Shown: positions 30,309 to 39,554, counted from the stretch's first letter. The stretch is 64,000 nt of DNA from Pseudobutyrivibrio sp. UBA3626 (GCA_002373675.1 DFLF01000013.1:86919-150918); one strand, 5' to 3'. The notes: a model not told the origin generated them from the letters alone. Numbers and translations are program-made.

Positions 30309-30962
30309 ATGTCATACGAAAACGCACGTAATGGTATAGGTAAAGTCTTTACATCGCAGATATTAGCAATCATAGCTGCTGTATGTACTTTAATTGCTGG
30401 AATCATGGCAGCATTACTAATTGGTGCTGCTGCAGCTGAATCTGCCGGAGGAGCCGTTGCTTCTGGTGTCGGTGCAGCGATATTAGGAATAGCTGCTACT
30501 GTTCTTGGTATTATCGCTTATATCCTCAATCTTGTAGGACTTAACAACGCAGGAAAAGACAGCGAGCAGCTTAAGAAGGCATTTACAATTTCTATTGTTA
30601 GCTTAATTGTAGCAATCGTATTTGGTATTATCCAGGGATTGGCTTCTGCTACATGGATTAAGAATCTTGGTGATATTGTTGCTACTGTATTAGGGCTTCT
30701 TGTTACTTACAACGTATTATATGGTTGTGCAGGACTTAAGTCAGAATTAACAGACAAGGCTAACAAGACATGGAAGATGTACATGATAGTAGTTATTCTT
30801 GACATAGTTATAGCTTTACTTGGAGTTATCCTCGGAGCTATTGGTGTTACAACAACTTCTGCTGTACTTTCACTTGTAATTGTAATCGCTGACTTTGTAT
30901 TTGATATCATTGCTTTCTTCATGTACTTATCATTCTTAAGCTTAGCTAAGAAGACATTATAA
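30309..30962 (+). CDS. Multi-pass membrane protein of unknown function
   Basis: A 217-residue protein rich in Ala, Ile, Val and Gly with about six membrane helices (for example QILAIIAAVCTLIAGIMAAL, AAILGIAATVLGIIAYIL, ISIVSLIVAIVFGIIQGL, YMIVVILDIVIALLGVIL). Short soluble loops hold NNAGKDSEQLKKAF and GLKSELTDKANKTW. Pattern resembles small internally repeated membrane proteins of Clostridia. No transport or enzyme motif is seen. Single-gene unit between terminators; ribosome site AAAGGAG. Confidence 0.75.
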   Translation: MSYENARNGIGKVFTSQILAIIAAVCTLIAGIMAALLIGAAAAESAGGAVASGVGAAILGIAATVLGIIAYILNLVGLNNAGKDSEQLKKAFTISIVSLIVAIVFGIIQGLASATWIKNLGDIVATVLGLLVTYNVLYGCAGLKSELTDKANKTWKMYMIVVILDIVIALLGVILGAIGVTTTSAVLSLVIVIADFVFDIIAFFMYLSFLSLAKKTL

Positions 30963-30991
30963 TAGACATGGAATACTAATAAGCTAATTAA

Positions 30992-31028
30992 GGCATCCTT
31001 GTATGTTTATACGGGGGTGTCTTTTTTT
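30992..31028 (+). terminator. Terminator of the 30309 membrane protein gene
   Basis: GGCATCCTTGTAT (from 30992) pairs, with G-U pairs, to ATACGGGGGTGTC (to 31021), followed by seven T. Confidence 0.8.
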
Positions 31029-31050
31029 GTTTATAATAAGTTCAAGATAT

Positions 31051-31097
31051 AGTGGTGTACGGTGAAAAACATGGCATATTATGTACGCCACTTTTTT
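31051..31097 (+). terminator. Second hairpin-T-run between 30962 and galK
   Basis: AGTGGTGTAC (31051-31060) pairs fully with GTACGCCACT (31083-31092, one G-U pair), followed by T. A TATAAT lies at 31032-31037. It is either a backup terminator or the end of a very short RNA. Confidence 0.6.
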
Positions 31098-31159
31098 ATG
31101 AAAATATAGTAAAATATAGTTTGGTATTTTATATATGATTAACATCAGGAGGGTATTTG

Positions 31160-32329
31160 ATGAACAGCAAATTGTTAAAAGAAAGGTTTATTAAATTATA
31201 TGGAGAAGGTGGCGACATAAGAGAATACTTCTCTCCGGGCCGTGTTAATCTAATAGGAGAGCATACAGACTACAATGGGGGTCATGTATTTCCATGTGCA
31301 CTTACAATAGGTACATATGGAATAATGAGACGCCGCAGTGATAAGATAATGAAATTTTCTTCTGCTAATATTCGGTCAGGAAGTGTAGTAACTGTTGATA
31401 TGTCTGATATTAGCTACAAGAAAGAGTATAACTGGGCTAATTATCCTTTGGGAATAGTATGGGCATTTAAAGAAAAGGGAATAGAGTTAGAATCAGGATT
31501 TGAAATGATTATCTGGGGTAATATTCCTAATGGCTCTGGACTTTCAAGTTCCGCAAGTATAGAAGTTCTTATGGGTAAGATGCTACAGGATCAATATAGT
31601 ATTAAGAGTCTAAATATGCTTGACCTGGCTCTTATTGGACAGTATTCCGAGAATAATTTTAATGGTTGTAATTGCGGAATTATGGATCAGTTTGCTGTGG
31701 CAATGGGCAAGAAAGATAATGCTATGTTCTTAGATACTAGTGATTTATCTTATCAATATGCTAAGATTAACCTTCAAGATGAGAAGATAGTAATAATTAA
31801 TAGTAAAGTAAAGCATTCTCTGGTTGACTCTGCTTATAACGAGAGAAGAGAGCAGTGTGCTAAGGCATTAGAGCAATTACAGAAAGTAGTTGATATTAAG
31901 ACATTAGGAGACCTTGATATTAAGACATTTGAAGCAAATAAAAATGCTATTACAGATGAAATAGTAAGAAAACGTGCCAAACATGCAGTATATGAGAATC
32001 AAAGAACAATTAAAGCAGTTGAAGCATTAAAGAGAAATGATGTGGAGTGTTTTGGACGTCTGATGAATGAGTCACACATTTCCCTCAGAGACGATTATGA
32101 AGTAAGTTGTAAAGAGATAGATATATTGGTAGAACTTGCCGGGGAGACAGAAGGTGTAATTGGTTCTCGAATCACTGGTGGTGGTTTCGGAGGCTGTACA
32201 GTAAGTATTGTAAGAAATGATGCAGTAGATGTTCTTAAAGAGCATGTTGAGAAAGAATATGAGAAAAGAACTGGTCTAAAACCGGAAATCTATATTGTTG
32301 ATATAGGTGATGGTGCAAGACGAATCTAA
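31160..32329 (+). CDS. galK: Galactokinase
   Basis: The start is ATG 31160, with AGGAGGG six bases before it; an adjacent TTG is not needed. The 389-residue GHMP kinase shows the galactokinase signature FSPGRVNLIGEHTDYNGGHVFPCAL (about 24-48), ATP-binding PNGSGLSSSASIEV (about 127-140), catalytic-base region NGCNCGIMDQFAVAMGKKDNAMFLD and the C-terminal GSRITGGGFGGCTVSIV. It phosphorylates galactose to galactose-1-phosphate, the first committed step of the Leloir pathway. galT and galE are not in the window. Confidence 0.95.
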   Translation: MNSKLLKERFIKLYGEGGDIREYFSPGRVNLIGEHTDYNGGHVFPCALTIGTYGIMRRRSDKIMKFSSANIRSGSVVTVDMSDISYKKEYNWANYPLGIVWAFKEKGIELESGFEMIIWGNIPNGSGLSSSASIEVLMGKMLQDQYSIKSLNMLDLALIGQYSENNFNGCNCGIMDQFAVAMGKKDNAMFLDTSDLSYQYAKINLQDEKIVIINSKVKHSLVDSAYNERREQCAKALEQLQKVVDIKTLGDLDIKTFEANKNAITDEIVRKRAKHAVYENQRTIKAVEALKRNDVECFGRLMNESHISLRDDYEVSCKEIDILVELAGETEGVIGSRITGGGFGGCTVSIVRNDAVDVLKEHVEKEYEKRTGLKPEIYIVDIGDGARRI

Positions 32330-32373
32330 TTACTTTATAGAAAGATTGTGCTATACAATTTTGAGGAAGAAAG

Positions 32374-34428
32374 ATGGAGAAATTACAATATAGTGGTATG
32401 CTAAGGCATTATCTTAAACTGCCGCTGTATCTAATACCTGTATTCATTCTAGGAGATATATTATTATTTATATATAATCACTATCTTATGGGATATATAT
32501 TTACAGGATGTCTGGCTTTATACATAGTAGGCGTTGTAATACTATATGTATTAAATAAACGTTCTATAGACGATTCTGTAATTAATTTTGCAGTATGTTA
32601 TGCCGGGGTACAGAAGTCAATACTAGATAATCTTGATGTTCCATATGCACTTGTATCTTCGGATGGAAGATTTCTTTGGATGAATAAGGAATTTGAGATT
32701 ACGACAGGAAAGACCAGAAAATACCAGAAATCTATTACAACAATAATACCACAGATCACTAAAGAGAAGATTGCAGGATATCAAACTGATAAAGTTGAGA
32801 CATTTCCTATAAAGTTCGAGGATATGTATTATCGTGTGTCTATTCATAAATACGAGGCAAAACCTATGGAGAAAGGGGATATGGTAGGCTTCAAAGAAGG
32901 GGAGAATACTATATATGCCATTATGCTTTATGATGAGACGAGACTACGCACGCTTCAGATTGCCAAAAAAGAAAGCGAAATGGTAGTTGCACTAGTCTAT
33001 GTTGATAATTATGAGGAGATAGTGGACTCAGTAGATTCAGTTAAATTATCTGTAATTCGTGCCGTAATAGAAAGAAAAGTTTATAAATATTTCCAAGACA
33101 AGAAAGCATTGGTGAGAAGAACCGATAGAGATAAGTATATAGTTGTAACGGACCGAAAAGGCTTAGAATCTATGGAAGGGGATAATTTTGCAGTCTTAGA
33201 GCAAATTAAGACTACAAAGGTTACAAGTGATGTAACGCCTACACTTAGTATCGGTATAGGAACCGCTGCAGATGATTATATGCAGAATCTTGAAAGTGCA
33301 AGGGCTGCAATAGATATGGCTCTGGGACGTGGTGGCTCACAAGCTGTTATCAAGGAAGAGGATGAGATATCTTATTACGGTCAGTATGGTAAGGAGCGTG
33401 AGAAGACTACGCGTGTAAAGGCGAGAGTTAAAGCTCAGGCCCTTCGAGAACTTATGCAGACTAGAGATGACATAATTATAATGGGTCATTCAATAAGTGA
33501 TATAGACGCATTTGGTGCAGCCATAGGTATATATTGTGCAGCGAATTCTTTGGGAAAAGAAGCTCACATTGTACTTAACGATGTTACAAGTTCTCTAAGA
33601 CCTATTGTTGAAACATTTTCTAAAGAAAAGGGATATCCTGAGAATATGTTCTTAGAGAGTCCAGAGGCACTTGTTATGCAGGATAATAACACTTTAGTAG
33701 TTGTTGTTGATACTAACAGACCAAGTTATACAGAGTGTCCAAAGCTTATTGAACGAAGTGAATCAATAGTAGTATTTGATCATCATAGAAGTTGTAAAGA
33801 AACTATTGAGAATACGCTTCTTTCTTATATAGAGCCATATGCATCATCGACTTGTGAAATGGTTGCAGAAATGCTTCCATATTTTTCAGATAAAATTGAG
33901 CTTAAGACGCAGGAAGCAGATGCGATTTATGCAGGAATTCTGATTGATACTAATAACTTTATGACAAAAACAGGTGTTAGAACTTTTGAAGCTGCCGCAT
34001 ATCTTAGAAGAAATGGCGCAGACGTTATACGAGTAAGAAAGCTTCTAAGAGAGGACATGAACGCATATAAGACAAAGGCTGAGATTGTAAGACATGCGAC
34101 TGTATATAGAGATGCATTTGCAATATCAGAGTACTCAGGAAAGAACACTGAGAGTCCAACAATTGTTGGAGCACAAGCAGCTAACGAACTGCTTAATATT
34201 GTAGGAATCAAAGCATCTTTCGTACTTACAGAGTACAATGGTAAGGTATATGTTAGTTCGAGGTCTATTGATGAAATAGATGTACAACGCCTTATGGAGA
34301 AGCTCGGTGGAGGTGGTCATCTTAATGTGGCAGGTGCCCAGATAAAAGATGGTAGCCTTGATGAAGTTAAGAATATGATTACAGATATAATAGACCAATC
34401 TATAGAAGAGGGAGAGATTAATCTATGA
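32374..34428 (+). CDS. gdpP: Cyclic-di-AMP phosphodiesterase GdpP
   Basis: A 684-residue protein with two N-terminal membrane helices (about 15-60), a PAS-like domain (about 75-190), a degenerate GGDEF domain (about 195-320) and a DHH/DHHA1 phosphoesterase (about 350-665) with MGHSISDIDAFGAAIG, VVVVDTNRPS, FDHHRS (D469-H-H471) and GGGGHLNVAGAQI. This is the GdpP layout; the enzyme degrades c-di-AMP to pApA. It overlaps rplI by 4 bases (ATGA), the conserved gdpP-rplI-dnaB order of Bacillota. Confidence 0.95.
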   Translation: MEKLQYSGMLRHYLKLPLYLIPVFILGDILLFIYNHYLMGYIFTGCLALYIVGVVILYVLNKRSIDDSVINFAVCYAGVQKSILDNLDVPYALVSSDGRFLWMNKEFEITTGKTRKYQKSITTIIPQITKEKIAGYQTDKVETFPIKFEDMYYRVSIHKYEAKPMEKGDMVGFKEGENTIYAIMLYDETRLRTLQIAKKESEMVVALVYVDNYEEIVDSVDSVKLSVIRAVIERKVYKYFQDKKALVRRTDRDKYIVVTDRKGLESMEGDNFAVLEQIKTTKVTSDVTPTLSIGIGTAADDYMQNLESARAAIDMALGRGGSQAVIKEEDEISYYGQYGKEREKTTRVKARVKAQALRELMQTRDDIIIMGHSISDIDAFGAAIGIYCAANSLGKEAHIVLNDVTSSLRPIVETFSKEKGYPENMFLESPEALVMQDNNTLVVVVDTNRPSYTECPKLIERSESIVVFDHHRSCKETIENTLLSYIEPYASSTCEMVAEMLPYFSDKIELKTQEADAIYAGILIDTNNFMTKTGVRTFEAAAYLRRNGADVIRVRKLLREDMNAYKTKAEIVRHATVYRDAFAISEYSGKNTESPTIVGAQAANELLNIVGIKASFVLTEYNGKVYVSSRSIDEIDVQRLMEKLGGGGHLNVAGAQIKDGSLDEVKNMITDIIDQSIEEGEINL

Positions 34429-34871
34429 AAGTAATACTTACAGCTGATGTAAAGAACCAGGGAAAAAAGGGCGATATTGTTGAGGTGAGCGATGGTTATG
34501 CGCGTAACATGCTAATAAAGAAGAAGCTTGGTGTGGAGGCAACACCTAAAGCAATTAACGATCTTAAGCTTCAGAAGAAGAATGATGAGAAAGTCGCAGC
34601 AGAAAATCTGGCAAACGCTAAAGAATTTGCAAAAGAAATATCTACGTGGAAGGTAGAGACGAAGATAAAGACTGGTGAAGGCGGTAAGACATTTGGTTCG
34701 GTTTCTTCTAAAGAGATAGTTCAAGCTGTAAATGACCAGTATGGTAAGACTATCGATAAGAAGAAGATTGTACTAGACGAGCCAATAAAAAGCCTCGGAA
34801 CATATGAAGTTAAGATTAAATTGCATCCTGAGGTTATAGCAACAATGAATGTTCACGTGTCGGAGAAATAG
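34425..34871 (+). CDS. rplI: 50S ribosomal protein L9
   Basis: A 148-residue protein: MKVILTADVKNQGKKGDIVEVSDGYARNMLIKKKLGVEATPKA (N-terminal rRNA-binding domain), a long connecting helix, then the C-terminal domain with KTGEGGKTFGSVSSKEI and a standard end. It lies between gdpP and dnaB with a 4-base overlap upstream. Confidence 0.98.
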   Translation: MKVILTADVKNQGKKGDIVEVSDGYARNMLIKKKLGVEATPKAINDLKLQKKNDEKVAAENLANAKEFAKEISTWKVETKIKTGEGGKTFGSVSSKEIVQAVNDQYGKTIDKKKIVLDEPIKSLGTYEVKIKLHPEVIATMNVHVSEK

Positions 34872-34873
34872 AA

Positions 34874-36220
34874 ATGGATGAAGTACGGGAAAATCAGATA
34901 AATCGTAGTATGCCTAGAAGTGATGAGTCGGAGCTTGCGGTAATTGGTTCCATGCTTCTAAATAAAGAGGCTGTAACACAGGCTTCAGAGATCATTACTA
35001 AGGAGGATTTCTATAATAAGCATTATGCCATAATGTTCGAAACAATGCTTGATATGTATAATGACGGCGAAGAAATCGACGAAGTTACATTTCAAAACAG
35101 GCTTAAAGAAAAGGATTTACCACCAAGTGTAACAACAACTGAAAATATAATAGATATAATGAATGCCACACCTACTTCTGTTAAAGTAAAAAATTACGCA
35201 AGTATTGTTAAAGAAAAGGCATTGCTTAGAAATATAATCAAGTTTACACAGAGAATAGAGGAAGAATGTTATTCAGGTAAAGAAAGCGTAGAGAACATTC
35301 TTGAGGAAACAGAGAAAGGTACATTTGACCTTGTAAAGAACAAAGGTGCAGATGATTATGTGGATATTGGAACAATTGTATTCAATGCTCTCCAGAGAAT
35401 CGAGGCAGCAAGTAAGAAAAAAGGTCCTGTTACAGGTGTACCTACAGGATTTATTGATCTTGATTACCAAACGGCGGGACTACAGCCCTCTGATTTGATT
35501 CTTGTAGCGGCAAGACCTTCTATGGGTAAGACGGCGTTTGTCCTTAACATTGCGCAGAATACAGCTGTTAGGAATAATTATCCAACTGTTATATTTTCTT
35601 TGGAAATGTCAAAAGAACAGTTGATAAATAGAATATTTTCACTAGAGACCGGAATAGATGCTCAAAAACTTAGAACCGGTGATTTAAACGAAGAAGAATG
35701 GATGATCCTTGCGGAAGCTTCTTCTGTTGTAGGTTCTAGTGGATTAATTATAGACGATACATCAAGTATCTCAATTAGTAATCTTAAGAGTAAATGTAGA
35801 AAGTATAAGTTAGATTATGATATTAAACTAATTATTATTGACTATCTTCAATTAATGGAGACAGGTAATAAGAATGAATCACATCAGTTAGCAATAGCAG
35901 AAATATCAAGATCACTTAAGTCTCTAGCCAGAGAATTGAATGTTCCAGTCGTTGCATTGTCTCAGCTATCACGTAATGTTGAAAAGAGAGATGATAAGAG
36001 ACCAATGCTATCAGATTTACGTGATTCTGGAGCTATCGAGCAGGATGCCGACGTAGTTATGTTTATCTATCGTGATGATTATTACAATAAGGATACAGAG
36101 AGAAAGAATATATCAGAAATTATTGTTGCGAAGCAAAGAAATGGTCCGGTTGGAACAGTTGAGCTGGCATGGCTACCTGAATTGACCAAATTTGCTAATA
36201 AAGAAAGAGAACATGGATAG
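34874..36220 (+). CDS. dnaB: Replicative DNA helicase DnaB
   Basis: A 448-residue hexameric helicase. The N-terminal helical domain (about 15-115) begins SMPRSDESELAVIGSMLLNKEAV, and the RecA-like domain has GVPTGFIDLDYQTAGLQPSDLILVAARPSMGKTAF (Walker A near 215-220), IIIDYLQLM (Walker B), LSQLSRNVEKRDDKRPMLSDLRDSGAIEQDADVVMFIYRD. Complete. It starts 2 bases after rplI and is followed by a strong terminator. Confidence 0.97.
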   Translation: MDEVRENQINRSMPRSDESELAVIGSMLLNKEAVTQASEIITKEDFYNKHYAIMFETMLDMYNDGEEIDEVTFQNRLKEKDLPPSVTTTENIIDIMNATPTSVKVKNYASIVKEKALLRNIIKFTQRIEEECYSGKESVENILEETEKGTFDLVKNKGADDYVDIGTIVFNALQRIEAASKKKGPVTGVPTGFIDLDYQTAGLQPSDLILVAARPSMGKTAFVLNIAQNTAVRNNYPTVIFSLEMSKEQLINRIFSLETGIDAQKLRTGDLNEEEWMILAEASSVVGSSGLIIDDTSSISISNLKSKCRKYKLDYDIKLIIIDYLQLMETGNKNESHQLAIAEISRSLKSLARELNVPVVALSQLSRNVEKRDDKRPMLSDLRDSGAIEQDADVVMFIYRDDYYNKDTERKNISEIIVAKQRNGPVGTVELAWLPELTKFANKEREHG

Positions 36221-36223
36221 TAT

Positions 36224-36285
36224 AAAAAAGTTCAAGTACTTGTGCGCCACTAAAAATGTGGATTAACAAGTCTTGAACTTTTTTT
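36224..36285. terminator. Bidirectional terminator between dnaB and the DUF1858 gene
   Basis: AAAAAAGTTCAAGTACTTGT pairs with ACAAGTCTTGAACTTTTTT around a 23-base loop; A and T runs on both sides let it serve both convergent genes. Confidence 0.9.
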
Positions 36286-36320
36286 GTTATTGCTATATAG
36301 AATGTGGCTTAGCAAGTCTT

Positions 36321-36530
36321 TTAAGATGCCTGGCTTGCTAAGAAGTCATTAATGTCATCAACAAGACCGTCTGCATCAATACCATGAACAGCTGCTGCTT
36401 GTTCAATTGTTTCCATTTGGCTTGAAGGACATCCTAGACAATGCATTCCAATATTTAATAAAAGTGGTGCAACGTTTTCATCAATCTGAAGAAGTTCACC
36501 AATCATTGTATCTTTAGTAACTTTTGCCAT
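36321..36530 (-). CDS. DUF1858 domain protein
   Basis: A 69-residue protein, MAKVTKDTMIGELLQIDENVAPLLLNIGMHCLGCPSSQMETIEQAAAVHGIDADGLVDDINDFL, complete for the DUF1858 (hybrid-cluster-associated ScdA-N-like) family, with the conserved G-M-x-C-x-G-C-P motif. The two cysteines suggest metal or redox sensing; function is not established. Ribosome site AAAGGAGG. Divergent from the ferredoxin gene. Confidence 0.9.
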   Translation of the reverse strand: MAKVTKDTMIGELLQIDENVAPLLLNIGMHCLGCPSSQMETIEQAAAVHGIDADGLVDDINDFLASQAS

Positions 36531-36744
36531 TACAACTACCTCCTTTATAATATTAACATCTGTATTATAGTATGTTTGATATCAGTTTACAACAAATATT
36601 TGTACATAGTATGAAAATAAGCAAGTTGCTAATTGTTGAGGAAAAAATACAAACCAATACTATAAATTGTGGTTGTTAAATGATTAGATTTGCGATAAAA
36701 TAGTTGTAGCGAAATTAATTTCATTAAATGAGGAGGTTACAATT

Positions 36745-36915
36745 ATGGCATACGTTATTTCTGATGAGTGTGTATCATGTGGAACATGTGCTCCAGAGTG
36801 TCCTGTAGATGCTATTTCTGAGGGCGATGGAAAGTACAATATCGCAGAAGATGCATGCGTTGAATGTGGAACTTGTGCTGGCGTTTGTCCAACAGGCGCA
36901 ATCAAAGAGCCATAG
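36745..36915 (+). CDS. 2[4Fe-4S] ferredoxin
   Basis: A 56-residue clostridial-type ferredoxin from ATG 36745 (ribosome site GAGGAGG) to TAG 36915. Two cluster motifs, C9-x2-C12-x2-C15-x3-C19-P and C38-x2-C41-x2-C44-x3-C48-P, are intact. It carries electrons for low-potential anaerobic reactions. It is a single-gene unit with its own terminator. Confidence 0.97.
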   Translation: MAYVISDECVSCGTCAPECPVDAISEGDGKYNIAEDACVECGTCAGVCPTGAIKEP

Positions 36916-36934
36916 AAGGATAATAAAGAGTATG

Positions 36935-36965
36935 AGAGCATTGGCGAAGGTCAGTGCTCTTTTTA
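36935..36965 (+). terminator. Terminator after ferredoxin
   Basis: AGAGCA (36935-36940) and TGCTCT (36955-36960), then TTTTATTTT. Confidence 0.75.
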
Positions 36966-37078
36966 TTTTGTAAAAAAGTGTAATTCATTACAAAGAAAGT
37001 ATTGAAAAAAACATAACCCTGTGGTAAATTAATTAAAAGGTTTAATTAATTGCAATTTATAAAAAAAGAGGATTTGTG

Positions 37079-38503
37079 ATGAGTGTTAAGAAAAGGGTAA
37101 TAAATCTTATAATTGGTTTCGCATTGTACCTTGCGATAGCGTATGGATTAGGTCTTACAGGAGTAATTGACCTTACTGCTGCCAAAGGTATAGGTGTTGC
37201 AGTATGGATGATATACTGGTGGGTTACAAGACCTGTCAATATTACTGTAACGGCTCTTCTACCTGCTGTGGTAAATGCGCTATTTAGCATAGTTCCAATG
37301 GAAGATATTATAAGTCAATATTCTTCTAGCAGTATTATTCTTATATTTGGATCATGTTTACTTACAGCACCTTGGGCGTCTATAGGACTTGATAAGAGAA
37401 TATCACTTAAAGCACTTTCTCTGATAGGACCATCTATGAAATCTCAGATAGCTGTATGGCTTCTGGCAGCAATTGTACTATCTAATATGATGCCAAATGT
37501 GGTAGTTGTTGCAATATTTACACCAATAGCAGTATCAATGCTCAAAGCAGCAGGTTACGAAGATATTAAGAAATGTGAACCTGCCGTTCCCATTCTCTGT
37601 GCAATCGCCTGGGGATCTCAGCTTGGTGGAGCTGGAACACCACTTGGCGGCGCAATGAATATTACAGCAATTGATTTTATAGAAAAATACACAGGAGAGG
37701 AATTTATGTATGTGGATTGGATTATAAGAATGCTTCCATATACAATTATTGTAACAATTGTTGTTCTTCTTATGATGATGTTTAAGAAGAGGAAGGTTAA
37801 TAGACTTGAGGGAACAAAAGAATATTTTAAAGAAAGTTATGCAGCACTTGGACCTATGAAACGTGAAGAGAAGATAAGTCTGGTATTATTTGTTGTTGCA
37901 ATGCTGGGATCTTTTCTTCGTCCACTCTACGCAGATTTACTTCCTGGACTTGTGCCAGCATATCTATTCCTAGCAACAGGACTTATTAACTTTATTATAA
38001 TTGCAGCGGATAGAAAGAGTATGTTATTAGAATGGGAAGGTGCTCAGAAAGAAGTTATGTGGGGAATGCTCCTTCTCTTCGCAGGTGGACTTGCACTTGG
38101 ACAGATTCTAACAGGTTCAGGAGCCAATGATGTTATTGCAAATGTGATATCTAAAATAAACCTTGGTGAAGGACTTGGAACAATCGCAGTATTCGCGGTA
38201 TTTGCATGTATCATATCCGAGATGACCAACTCTACCGTATCAGCAGCAGTAACAATACCAATTGTAATTGGTGTAACCACTAAGATGGGACTTAATCCTA
38301 TACCATATATCTTCACAACAGCAATGGCAATGAACTATGAATCGCTATTGCCGGTAAGTGTAAGAGCTATAACTGTAAGCCATGGAATTGAGCCAAATGC
38401 TCTTATTAAGACGGGATTTCCGATAACAATCGTCCGTATGCTTGTAGCCATTGTGTGTGGATACTTAATGATGCTAATCTGGCCTGGCTTCGGCGAGCTG
38501 TAG
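37079..38503 (+). CDS. DASS/SLC13-family anion:Na+ symporter
   Basis: I choose ATG 37079 (AGAGG seven bases upstream) over a GTG one codon earlier. The 474-residue protein has about 11-12 membrane segments with family marks: an N-terminal helical hairpin, LAAIVLSNMMPNVVVVAIFTPIAVSML (first S-N-x-x-P/T clamshell near 140), AWGSQLGGAGTPLGGAMN, and EMTNSTVSAAVTIPIVIGVT (second S/T-N-T-type hairpin near 385-405). DASS proteins import di- or tricarboxylates or sulfate with Na+. A Na+ gradient user fits the Na+-type ATPase encoded nearby. Its stop codon lies in the arm of a large inverted repeat. Confidence 0.88.
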   Translation: MSVKKRVINLIIGFALYLAIAYGLGLTGVIDLTAAKGIGVAVWMIYWWVTRPVNITVTALLPAVVNALFSIVPMEDIISQYSSSSIILIFGSCLLTAPWASIGLDKRISLKALSLIGPSMKSQIAVWLLAAIVLSNMMPNVVVVAIFTPIAVSMLKAAGYEDIKKCEPAVPILCAIAWGSQLGGAGTPLGGAMNITAIDFIEKYTGEEFMYVDWIIRMLPYTIIVTIVVLLMMMFKKRKVNRLEGTKEYFKESYAALGPMKREEKISLVLFVVAMLGSFLRPLYADLLPGLVPAYLFLATGLINFIIIAADRKSMLLEWEGAQKEVMWGMLLLFAGGLALGQILTGSGANDVIANVISKINLGEGLGTIAVFAVFACIISEMTNSTVSAAVTIPIVIGVTTKMGLNPIPYIFTTAMAMNYESLLPVSVRAITVSHGIEPNALIKTGFPITIVRMLVAIVCGYLMMLIWPGFGEL

Positions 38504-38785
38504 GTAAGGTGGCGCGAGAGAAAGAATAAGTCAAGAGGCAGCTAAGACCTTGAAGCCTTATGTCAAGGTTAGAAAATATTAGAGATAACCAAAGAAAAAA
38601 TTTTTCAACAGGACGTTGAAAAAAGGCTTGCATCGACAGGATGTCGAATTGCAAGCCGTTTTTTTGTATTTATTTAATTAACCTACACGGTTATCTCTTA
38701 TATATTCTTACCGAAGACATACCAGCAAAAGGTCTTGGCTGTCCCTTGGCTAAATTCTTTCTCTTGCGCCACCCATACTACAGCT
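38496..38785. ncRNA. Pair of inverted, homologous RNA-like elements sharing one bidirectional terminator
   Basis: Arm A (38496-38590) and the reverse complement of arm B (38689-38785) align nearly end to end: AGCTGTAG, then GGTGGCGC(G/A)AGAGAAAGAAT, a variable hairpin, and AGAGATAACC. In each arm the variable part folds locally although its sequence differs (A: CTAAgACCTTGA with TCAAGGTTAG; B: CCAAGAC with GTCTTcGG). Between the arms are a TTTTTCAAC-AGGAC-GTTGAAAAA hairpin and the GGCTTGCA...TGCAAGCC terminator. Each arm begins at the stop codon of the gene before it (transporter and mecA). It could be a conserved structured RNA copied in both orientations, or a palindromic mobile element. 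I cannot match it to a known RNA family. Confidence 0.6.
38619..38665. terminator. Bidirectional terminator in the centre of the inverted repeat
   Basis: GGCTTGCA (38625-38632) pairs with TGCAAGCC (38650-38657), with an inner CGACA-GGA-TGTCG stem. A6 lies before it and T7 after it, so it ends transcripts from both sides. Confidence 0.85.
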
Positions 38786-39554
38786 GTTGCAAGGTTGACA
38801 GAGCATTCTTAAGGATCACCGAAGAATAGTGCTCTGTGAAGTATGCATCGCTTCCAAGTGATAAATTCTCTTGCTTACCATATTCGGAAATGATATTACA
38901 TACTTTATTAAATTCTTCTGGCGTGTGATCGGACTTGCTAATTATAAGATAATACTTATTGTTGTGTTTGTTCTTATAAAGCGCATTTTCTCCATGATAA
39001 AAGTCACCAAGTACGGATGAGAGCTCAATTACATCATCAAGCGTATCAAATACGAACAGTTTTGTTATATCAATAGGCATCTCTACTTCAGCCTGGGTAC
39101 CACCATCTTTTGTTAAAGCATCTGATACTTCCTTTGCCTTCTTGAATAAATCAATAATATCACTTGCAGAAGAACGTTTGTCTGCTTCAAGAGGTTGATA
39201 TTCTATCTCTTCTTCGTCATAATCGTAATCCATGAAATCATCAAGTTCATGTTCATCAGCATCAGCGTCCTCAGTGAATCGCGAGAATCTTGTGTCTAAT
39301 TCTTCCGGATATTCTATTTTAGTAACAATAAGTACAATGCTCTCATCTGAAAGAGGAACGGCTTCTATCATTAGAGGAATGTCCTCTGCTTCGAAGCCGT
39401 ATTTGTATGAGGCCCATTTAAGCATTTCTCTAAAAAGTGACTTTGCTTTCTCTGTACCATAAGCAAGCTCGCTAAGCTTTATATGGCGTAGTTCCAAATC
39501 TTCTTTTGTTAAAGTACAACGAATCTGGTTATCATTTATCTTTTCTATTTTCAT
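38778..39554 (-). CDS. mecA: Adaptor protein MecA
   Basis: The start is ATG 39554, eight bases after AAGGAGG; a GTG three codons upstream would overlap that site. The 258-residue protein has the MecA N-terminal domain (MKIEKINDNQIRCTLTKEDLELRHIKLSELAYGTEKAKSLFREML), an acidic linker (about 105-130, rich in D and E) and the C-terminal ClpC-binding domain (about 150-258, LFVFDTLDDVIELSSVL...GENALYKNKHNNKYYLII). MecA delivers substrates to ClpCP. It faces the transporter gene and shares the inverted repeat as its 3' region. Confidence 0.92.
   Translation of the reverse strand: MKIEKINDNQIRCTLTKEDLELRHIKLSELAYGTEKAKSLFREMLKWASYKYGFEAEDIPLMIEAVPLSDESIVLIVTKIEYPEELDTRFSRFTEDADADEHELDDFMDYDYDEEEIEYQPLEADKRSSASDIIDLFKKAKEVSDALTKDGGTQAEVEMPIDITKLFVFDTLDDVIELSSVLGDFYHGENALYKNKHNNKYYLIISKSDHTPEEFNKVCNIISEYGKQENLSLGSDAYFTEHYSSVILKNALSTLQQL

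Noticed and set aside
38496..38785. Signal recognition particle RNA, 6S RNA, RNase P RNA or tmRNA
   Set aside because: Length fits some of them, but none of their conserved sequences is present and the symmetry of two convergent copies does not match.
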